This document shows positions 1-5,286 of a stretch of 13,978 nucleotides of DNA, one piece after another. The notes beneath the pieces are model-generated. The model was not told where the DNA came from. It was given only the letters and a program-made list of their open reading frames with translations, and made no database searches. A program made the translations under genes and the position numbers. Positions within the stretch are counted from its first letter, which is position 1. Each line of letters begins with the position of its first letter. The stretch is from an uncultured Campylobacter sp. (GTDB lineage: Bacteria > Campylobacterota > Campylobacteria > Campylobacterales > Campylobacteraceae): assembly GCF_937996225.1 (NCBI RefSeq), contig NZ_CALKTC010000038.1:1-13978 (forward strand), read 5' to 3'.

Positions 1-191
1 ACGACCACCACGCAGACAGCATAAATAAACCGAAGTTTGAAGCTTTTCAAAATTTTCCCTTAGAATTTTGCCCGCGACTATACCCAATGAGTACTTAATA
101 AAATATAAATACTATATAGGCGAAATAGGCAAAGCTAGCTGAAAAATGCGGTTAAGCCGGGTTTGAATGATGAAATCTTTCGAGTAAATTT

Positions 192-280
192 GGCGAACGA
201 ATGTCGTCATAGACCATATTTGCGTAATCGTATCCCTATTTACACGCTACGCTAGGCCCTATATCCGAAGCTCGTTCGCC
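192..280. repeat. Long-range inverted repeat, possible structured RNA or dispersed element
   Basis: GGCGAACGA at 192-200 is perfectly complementary to TCGTTCGCC at 272-280. The pairing can continue outward, because AAATTT precedes the left arm and GTAAATTT follows the right arm. The enclosed 71 bases contain shorter words that could pair but show no tRNA, 6S or SRP signature that I recognise. It may be a small structured RNA, a dispersed repeat, or a remnant. The strand is undetermined. Confidence 0.35.
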
Positions 281-382
281 GTAAATTTTACCGCAACATC
301 TTTGCGTAGGCTTTTCTTAAAAGCACAGACCACCAAAATTATCGTAGTGTTAATAAGCGGCGAGCAGCCGCTACCGTATCAT

Positions 383-401
383 AAAAACCGCTATTTTGCG
401 G
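383..401 (-). terminator. Candidate intrinsic terminator of the fdhD operon
   Basis: Read on the minus strand, CCGC-AAAATA-GCGG (401-388) forms a short GC hairpin followed at once by five T (387-383). It lies about 45 bases after the stop of the 62-residue gene. It is nested inside a larger perfect inverted repeat, GCGAGCAGC at 360-368 and GCTGCTCGC at 413-421, which would strengthen the fold. The core stem is only 4 bp, so the call is moderate. Confidence 0.5.
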
Positions 402-445
402 ACTGTTTGCAAGCTGCTCGCGCGGTCATGAAGTGCGCTTCGCGC

Positions 446-634
446 CTATTTGCCGATAAAATTTTTCTGCAGCCACTCCATCGCTTTTTCTTCGCTTTCA
501 AATCTGCCGCTTTTGGCGACTTGAAACTGCCCCTCGTAGAAGCGAATTCTGATACCGTCTTGGACGCTATCTACCTTGATGCGCGTGATCCTGTCTTTGT
601 TTAGATAGGTTCGTTCGTTTAGCTTTACAAACAT
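446..634 (-). CDS. Small hypothetical protein (62 aa), last gene of the fdhD operon
   Basis: I do not recognise this protein. It begins MFVKLNERTYLNKDRITRI, is highly charged, and has alternating hydrophobic residues that suggest about four beta strands followed by one C-terminal helix (around residues 46-60, with EEKAMEWLQKNF). It has no signal peptide, no membrane segment and no cysteine, so it is probably cytoplasmic. Reality is supported by a strong AAGGAG ribosome binding site 5-6 bases before the ATG and by its place only 16 bases after the stop of the ModE-like gene, in the same direction. A terminator-like hairpin follows it. Sharing a transcript with fdhD and a molybdenum-type regulator hints at a role connected with formate dehydrogenase or molybdenum, but this is only guilt by association. 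Confidence 0.7.
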   Translation of the reverse strand: MFVKLNERTYLNKDRITRIKVDSVQDGIRIRFYEGQFQVAKSGRFESEEKAMEWLQKNFIGK

Positions 635-650
635 CGTTTCTCCTTTAAAT

Positions 651-1442
651 TTAATGGTTTTTATCTTTCGCTTTACTTGCGTCTTTCTCGCCCTCTTTTT
701 TCAAAAAAAGCTCCTTAAAGCGCTCGTTTGCGTAGTTTTCTATATCGCTTTGCAGCTGCTTATACGCGGCGATCAGCTCATAAGCGCGCGCATTTAGCGT
801 CGTGCCTGCGGCATTGCCGCCGCCTTGCTTGGTGCTAAAGAGCTCCTCTTGCAGATTTTTTTGTAAAATTTGCAGATGGCTCCAGCACTTTTTGTAGTTC
901 ATCCCTAAAACCTCGGCGGCTTTAGAGATGGAGCCCGTCTGGGCGATCACGTCTAGCACTTCGGTTTTGCCCTTGCCGAAAATGAGCTCGCCCTGCGCAT
1001 TTTCGATCCAAGTTTTTGTTTTTACCCTCATTCTTTTGCCTTTCTTCTCCTTAAAGCAGCCCAGCTGACAATATTTCACATCTATGGCGTGCTCCTTAAG
1101 CGTAGAGCGCACGGTATCAAACCCAACTCCGCCGCTAGCTACGGCGCGGGCGTCGCGGCAAAAAATCCGCCTTTTCTCATCCAAAAACGGATTTAGCTTT
1201 TGCAGCGCCTTTATGCTGCCTCCACTACATTGCATCTTGCCGAACTGTCCGAGTTCGCAGCGATCTATCCGTATCCCTTCGCGTGCTGCGAGATCTCCTA
1301 CGACGCCCGCGTCCACGCCTAATTTGGCGGCGATCTTAAACGCTGCACCGCAATCGAGCTTGCCGCTTGGATTTAGTAAATTTAAAATCAGCCTTTTGAT
1401 CTCGCTTGCTTTTTTATCGTCTATCTTGATATCTATCTCCAT
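651..1442 (-). CDS. ModE-like HTH regulator with duplicated Cys-containing N-terminal region
   Basis: The C-terminal part, about residues 140-235, is a ModE/LysR-type winged helix-turn-helix. It has the family sequence of GKGKTEVLDVIAQTGSISKA followed by AAEVLGMNYKKCWSHLQILQ and a GGGNAAGTTL wing, as in the DNA-binding domain of molybdate-responsive ModE and of the short ModE-like regulators of Campylobacter. No C-terminal Mop molybdate-binding domains follow, since the protein ends in a charged Lys-rich tail. Instead, about 135 extra residues precede the HTH. They look like two copies of one unit: C31 to the CELGQFG motif at C62, and C95 to the CQLGCF motif at C125, with nearly equal Cys-Cys spacing (31 and 30). 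This could be a metal, cofactor or redox sensor domain, which is an inference. The start follows the fdhD stop by 9 bases, with an AAGAGGG-type ribosome binding site. A role in controlling molybdoenzyme genes such as fdhF is likely but unproven. Confidence 0.8.
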   Translation of the reverse strand: MEIDIKIDDKKASEIKRLILNLLNPSGKLDCGAAFKIAAKLGVDAGVVGDLAAREGIRIDRCELGQFGKMQCSGGSIKALQKLNPFLDEKRRIFCRDARAVASGGVGFDTVRSTLKEHAIDVKYCQLGCFKEKKGKRMRVKTKTWIENAQGELIFGKGKTEVLDVIAQTGSISKAAEVLGMNYKKCWSHLQILQKNLQEELFSTKQGGGNAAGTTLNARAYELIAAYKQLQSDIENYANERFKELFLKKEGEKDASKAKDKNH

Positions 1443-1451
1443 GCCGCCCTC

Positions 1452-2231
1452 TTAACTCAAAATTCTCTCTTCGCCGCTATAGACGTTTAAATTTTCGCCG
1501 CGCGCGAAGCCGCAAAGGGTAAGATCAAATTTACGCGCAATCACGACACCTAGGCTCGTAGGGGCCGTGCGCGAAACAAGCGCGCTAACGCCGCTCATCA
1601 CGGCTTTGGCGACCATTTCGGAGCTTAGCCTGCCGCTTACCAAAAGAAGCGAGCCCTGCGTATCGCACCCCGCCAAGACCGCCTTGCCGACGGATTTATC
1701 GATGGTATTGTGCTGGGCGATATCCTCGCCGATAAAATACTCGCCCGCGGTAAAGAGCTTTGCGGTGTGCACGCAGCCCGTCATCTCATAAAGCTCGCAC
1801 TGCGTGTAAAACTCGCTCATCAAATTTAAAATTTCATTCTTATGAAATTTAGCGTCCGAGCGGACTTTACGCGCCGCCATAGCTGCAGGATCGATATTTG
1901 CGGTAGAGCTGCGCCCGCAGCCGCTGATGATGACTTTTTCGGTATCGAAGCTATTTAGCCGCTTTTCGTTTATCTCGCCGCAGACATTCACGCTAAGCCC
2001 GTCCGGCGCGAGCTCTATGCTTCTTATGCGGCTTGGATCCGAGATCAAATTTTCGCTCAGCAAATATCCTACCGCAAGCGCCTTTAAATCGCTCGGAGTC
2101 GCCATAAGCGCACCGAAACGCTTGCCGTTTAGTAAAATTTCAAGCTTGATCTCGCGCACCAAGATATCGCTTACGATCCTTCTTTCATCCCCTTTAAATT
2201 TAACTATCTCCGCCCTATAAATCGGCTCCAT
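1452..2231 (-). CDS. fdhD: Formate dehydrogenase accessory sulfurtransferase FdhD
   Basis: FdhD carries sulfur from a cysteine desulfurase (IscS in E. coli) to the Mo-bisMGD cofactor and is required for active formate dehydrogenase in the cytoplasm. The 259 residues match the usual family length. Visible family motifs are TGCVHTAKL (about 151-159), GEDIAQHNTIDK (about 168-179, the family EDIGRHNAVDK motif), SGRLSSEMV (199-207) and SRTAPTSLGVV (220-230). The sulfur-carrying cysteine is most likely C105 in SGCG. Only one cysteine is present in this loop, whereas the E. coli protein has a CxxC. The ATG is preceded by AAGGAAG at good spacing. It opens a run of three closely spaced minus-strand genes and lies 267 bases downstream of fdhF, its expected client. 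Confidence 0.93.
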   Translation of the reverse strand: MEPIYRAEIVKFKGDERRIVSDILVREIKLEILLNGKRFGALMATPSDLKALAVGYLLSENLISDPSRIRSIELAPDGLSVNVCGEINEKRLNSFDTEKVIISGCGRSSTANIDPAAMAARKVRSDAKFHKNEILNLMSEFYTQCELYEMTGCVHTAKLFTAGEYFIGEDIAQHNTIDKSVGKAVLAGCDTQGSLLLVSGRLSSEMVAKAVMSGVSALVSRTAPTSLGVVIARKFDLTLCGFARGENLNVYSGEERILS

Positions 2232-2351
2232 AGACCTTCCTTATTTTAATTTCGCCCGTATCGTAGTGAAATTTTGCTTAAATAGCCTTAATTCGCCGAA
2301 GTAAAGCCGAAGCGGCGTGCGTAAATTTAAAGCGCTCGCAGTTTTGTATTT

Positions 2352-2376
2352 AAAAAATCGCGTGGAAAATTCCACG
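2352..2376 (-). terminator. Intrinsic terminator downstream of fdhF
   Basis: On the minus strand, CGTGGAA-TT-TTCCACG (2376-2361) is a perfect inverted repeat, effectively a 6-bp stem with a 4-base loop. It is followed by CGA and six T (2357-2352). This is a standard Rho-independent terminator about 120 bases after the fdhF stop. It suggests that fdhD downstream has its own promoter or depends on read-through. I could not pick a convincing fdhD promoter in 2232-2350. Confidence 0.7.
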
Positions 2377-2377
2377 A

Positions 2378-2495
2378 GCCGCTCGCACCGTGAGCACAAG
2401 CGGCCATGAAGCGCCCGCAAAGATAAAATTTCATCAAATTTTGCCGTAGCCGCGATTAAATTTCATCTTTGCAAAGCGGGCGGAATTTACCGCCC
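2378..2495 (-). other. Hairpin-rich 3' region of the fdhF transcript
   Basis: Between the fdhF stop and its terminator there is no gene but there are several inverted repeats. GGGCGG-AATTTA-CCGCCC (2478-2495) is a perfect 6-bp stem. GCCCGCAAAGAT (2413-2424) pairs with ATCTTT plus GCGGGC (2465-2481), interrupted by a 5-base bulge. GCCGCT (2378-2383) pairs with AGCGGC (2399-2404). None except the terminator is followed by a T tract. They may stabilise the 3' end of the message or slow polymerase, or be spacer without function. Confidence 0.45.
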
Positions 2496-2498
2496 AAA

Positions 2499-4751
2499 CT
2501 ACCTATGCACCGGCGATAGATAAGGTTTCTCGGAGTGCATTGACATCTCGTTTTGTCTTCTGAACTCGATAAACTCGCTCTCGCTAAGCTTTCTGATATT
2601 TGCGATCGTCATCTTTAGCGGCGGGATACCCGATAGCGGATCCAGATCGCCCGCATGCACGAGCTCGTTGCCGTCGGCCTCGCTGTAATGGAAGGTCGTA
2701 AAGATCGTACCCTCTTTCAGATCCGGATTTATACGAAGCTTTGCGGCGATCTGACCGCGCTTATTTTTGACAAGCGCGTAGCAGCCTTCGGTAAGCTCAC
2801 GTTCGCGTGCGATGTCGGGGCTAACCTCGATGAGCGCGCCTTCTGCGCCCGCACCGTACTCTAGCGCGCGGCACTCTCTCGTCATCGTGCCCGTATGGTA
2901 GTGATAAACCTTACGCCCAGTCGTAAATAAGCACGGATAAATTTCATCCGGTATTTCACTAAGCGCGCCGCTTCCCACCGGATAATCATCAGGAATTTTC
3001 ATCTTGGCTCTAAAATCCGCCTCAGCTTTAGCGCGCCCCTCTTTATCATCCACGTAAAGTACCGGCACCATTCTAAATTTACCATCAGGCAGCATCGATT
3101 TATGATCTGCGTAAAGAACCGGTGTGCCCGGATGATCTTCATCAGGACATGGCCAGCTGATACCACCTAGCTTATCTAGCCTATAGTAGCTAATACCGCC
3201 GAAAAATTTAGGCATTAATGCACGCACTTCGTTCCAAATTTCTTCCGCACTTAAAAAATCAAACCCTTCAAGTCCCATTCTTTGCGCGATATTGCAAACT
3301 ACCTTCCAATCAGGCTCTACGCCAGGAGCCGGCTCGCTTGCCTTGCGCGTGCGCTGGACGCGACGGGAAGTGTTTAAAAAGGTGCCATCCTTCTCGCCCC
3401 AGCCGGCAGCAGGTAGTACGACATCGGCTTTCTGTGCGCTCTCGGTAAAGAAAAGATCCTGCACGATAAAGCAATCCAAATGGTGCGTTGCATGCACAAA
3501 GTGTTCCGTCCAAGGATCGCTCATTACGGGATTTTCACCGTAAACGTAGAGTAGCTTCAGCTCGCCGCTATCCATCTTATCCGGAGCAATCGTAAGTTTA
3601 AAGCCTGGAGTTGGATTTAGCTCGAAGTGCCATACTCTGCGCGCCTGCTCCTGAGCGTAAGCGGAATTTACCGCACCTGCCGGGATGACGTTAGGTAGCG
3701 CGCCCATATCGCATGCGCCCTGGACGTTATTTTGACCGCGCAAAGGATTTACGCCCGCGCCTCTTTTGCCTAAATTTCCCGTCAAAATGGCTAAATTTGA
3801 AAGCGAAAATACATTTGACGTACCGTCGCTAAACTGCGTGATACCCATCGTGTAGCAGATCGCCGCTGCGCCTGCTTTAGCATACATTCTAGCAGCTTCG
3901 ATTACGAGCTCTTTTTTCACGCCGGTCTCGCGCTCAAAGCGCTCAGGAGTAAAGTCCTTAACCGCTTCTTTTAAATACTCGTAGCCGTGAGCGTAGTTTT
4001 TGATAAACTCGTCATCTTGCAGATTTTCAGCAATGATAACATTCATAATGGTATTTAGCGTCTTAATGTTCGCGCCCACTGGGATTTGCAGATAGATATC
4101 AGCTTTTTTCGCCATATCTGTGCGCTTCGGATCTACGACAATCATCTTAGCGCCGCGCTGAAGCCCACGCTGCATCTGCATAGCGATGATCGGGTGACAC
4201 TCGCTCGTGTTTGTGCCGATGAGTAAAAATACGTCCGTATCGGTAGCGAATTCTACCAAATCGTTCGTCATCGTTCCGTTTCCTAGCGTGTTGGCAAGAC
4301 CTGCCACTGTAGGAGCGTGTCAAAGACGGGCGCAGTGATCGACGTTATTGCTGCCCTGAGCACGGAAAAATTTCTGAAAAACGTAGTTGTCTTCGTTATT
4401 TGAGCGCGCCGAGCTAAAACCCATTATTGAGCTTGGGCCATATTTAGCGACGGTCTCTTTAAATTTAGACGCTACAAAATCATAAGCCTCTTCAAAGCTT
4501 ACCTCCTCCAGCTTACCGCTTCTATCAAATACTCCGTTTTTCTTACGGATCATAGGTTTGGCAAGGCGTTTTGGAGAGTTTACGAACTCCCAGCCGAACA
4601 TCCCTTTTAAGCATAGCTCGCCGTCATTTACGTGATGGGCCTGCGTAGGGCGCGCGTTTACGATCCTGCCGTCTTTTACGATAAGATCGATACCACAGCC
4701 GGTGCCGCAGTAAGGACAAGTCGTTTTGACAATCTTTTCTCTGGACTGCAT
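2499..4751 (-). CDS. fdhF: Selenocysteine-containing formate dehydrogenase, soluble FdhF type
   Basis: This is a molybdenum (or tungsten) bis-MGD formate dehydrogenase catalytic subunit of 750 residues that oxidises formate to CO2. C12, C15, C19 and C47 bind one [4Fe-4S] cluster (CPYCGTGC and GELCLKG). The frame has a TGA at 4322-4320, codon 144, in the context HCARL-U-HAPTVAGL, matching E. coli FDH-H (HxxCAR-U-HxPxVAGL, U140 and H141). Read as selenocysteine, it gives one continuous protein. The catalytic arginine is near residue 338 in GVNPLRGQNNVQGACDMG. The C-terminal MGD-binding domain contains TGTMTRECRALE. No Tat or Sec signal is present, so the enzyme is cytoplasmic, unlike the periplasmic FdhA of C. 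jejuni. I chose the ATG at 4751 because AAAGGA lies at correct spacing, while the more upstream ATG at 4781 coincides with the predicted transcription start. No electron-transfer subunit lies next to it. An automated pipeline could split it into two genes (4781-4320 and 4307-2499). Confidence 0.95.
4281..4314 (-). promoter_or_regulatory. Bacterial SECIS element of fdhF
   Basis: Directly 3' of the UGA the transcript can fold into a stem-loop. UCCUA (4314-4310) pairs with UAGGA (4285-4281), then after an internal loop GUGGCA pairs with UGCCAAC (one bulged A), around the apical loop GGUCU. E. coli fdhF has the same GCAGGUCUGC apical sequence, which SelB recognises. Position, loop sequence and stem together support UGA decoding as selenocysteine. 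It requires selA, selB, selC and selD elsewhere in the genome. Confidence 0.85.
4320..4322 (-). other. In-frame UGA read as selenocysteine (fdhF codon 144)
   Basis: The minus-strand codon TGA falls at the exact position of the catalytic selenocysteine of E. coli FDH-H, with conserved residues on both sides (HCAR before, His-x-Pro-x-Val-Ala-Gly-Leu after) and a SECIS hairpin behind it. The reading frame does not shift across it. Confidence 0.93.
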
Positions 4752-4785
4752 AATATTCCTTTCAAGAATTTTGGTTTGCACGGCT

Positions 4786-4805
4786 ATTATACTTTCTAGA
4801 TTATA
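4786..4805 (-). promoter_or_regulatory. Tandem -10 boxes of the fdhF promoter
   Basis: On the minus strand there are two perfect TATAAT hexamers, at 4805-4800 and 4791-4786, 14 bases apart, with T- and A-rich DNA upstream as in Campylobacter sigma70 promoters. Transcription from the nearer box would start near 4779, giving a leader of about 28 bases before the ATG at 4751. No clear -35 or FNR-like box is visible on this side. Confidence 0.6.
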
Positions 4806-5199
4806 AAAGAATTTTTAAATTAGTGAATTTTTTTAAGCGAAATTTAAGCGATATGCAAATCCAGCATATTAAATTGAATAGTTAAATTTTACGCTTTTGC
4901 CTCGATAATGACGGCGTTTTAGTGTAAAATTTATCGCTTATCACAAAAGACGCTTTTTAAGCTAACTTTTATAATTTTAATAGAATTTTGAAATTATATT
5001 ACGCTCCGTTTTATTTCAAAGCACGATTAAATTTTTATGAAATTTTAATGCTAATTTATCGGTATAATATATTAATTTAATTAAATGAAAATATATATTA
5101 AAATTTATCAAAAACTCGTTGTCCTGATAAAATTTGAACCACTAAATTTAAAATTTATAAAATTATTATCTTATATCTGAAATCTATGTAGAAAAAACC

Positions 5200-5213
5200 T
5201 TGATTTTAATCTA
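5200..5213 (+). promoter_or_regulatory. FNR/CRP-family operator-like box upstream of napA
   Basis: TTGAT-TTTA-ATCTA resembles the FNR consensus TTGAT-N4-ATCAA with one mismatch. Its centre at 5206.5 lies about 40 bases before the predicted napA transcription start, the classic class II activator distance. In Campylobacter a CRP/FNR-family protein such as NssR, or another homologue, could bind it. The factor is not identifiable from this window. Confidence 0.5.
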
Positions 5214-5225
5214 GACTAAGCCGTT

Positions 5226-5240
5226 TTTTTATGCTATTAT
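5226..5240 (+). promoter_or_regulatory. napA promoter, extended -10
   Basis: TGC-TATTAT (5232-5240) is an extended -10 element directly preceded by a run of T, the arrangement typical of Campylobacter vegetative promoters, which lack a clear -35. Transcription would start near 5247, leaving a leader of about 40 bases with AAAGG ahead of the napA ATG. Confidence 0.65.
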
Positions 5241-5286
5241 CCAAAACGTTAATAGAAATTTACATTCTAAACGAAAGGTTAATCTC

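Larger units (their letters stand above)
1..445. other. Left-edge region without a convincing gene
   Basis: I see no gene here that I can support. On the plus strand a frame stays open from base 3 to a TAA at 96-98 and would encode about 31 residues (beginning DHHADSINKPKF). It could be the tail of a gene entering from the left, but it has no recognisable family and its last part is as AT-rich as spacer DNA. On the minus strand an ATG at 22-20 could start a gene leaving the window, but no good ribosome binding site precedes it. The rest holds a long-range inverted repeat (192-280) and the likely terminator of the minus-strand operon (383-401), listed separately. The open frame at 302-604 on the plus strand lies antisense to the 62-residue gene and looks like its shadow. 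Confidence 0.5.
4752..5286. other. AT-rich divergent intergenic region between fdhF and napA
   Basis: These 535 bases hold no gene that I can support and are much more AT-rich than the flanking genes. The right end carries the napA promoter and FNR-like box, and the left end carries the tandem fdhF promoters. In the middle there is a further TATAAT at 5063-5068 on the plus strand behind a T-rich stretch, which could start a longer napA leader or a small RNA. The palindrome-like TTAATTTAATTAA lies just after it. Its length leaves room for shared control of formate oxidation and nitrate reduction. Confidence 0.6.

Noticed and set aside
1..445. CRISPR array, tRNA or insertion sequence at the left edge
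   Set aside because: There are no regularly spaced repeats, no cloverleaf, and no transposase or terminal repeats beyond one inverted pair.
302..604. Plus-strand 100-residue open frame
   Set aside because: It lies mostly antisense to the 62-residue gene, which has the stronger ribosome binding site and operon context.
2499..4781. Two separate genes or a nonsense-broken pseudogene of formate dehydrogenase
   Set aside because: The stop is TGA at the known selenocysteine site, the frame continues with family sequence, and a SECIS hairpin follows.
4752..4781. Upstream ATG at 4781 as the fdhF start
   Set aside because: It coincides with the predicted transcription start, has no ribosome binding site, and adds ten residues not typical for the family. 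The ATG at 4751 has AAAGGA at correct distance.
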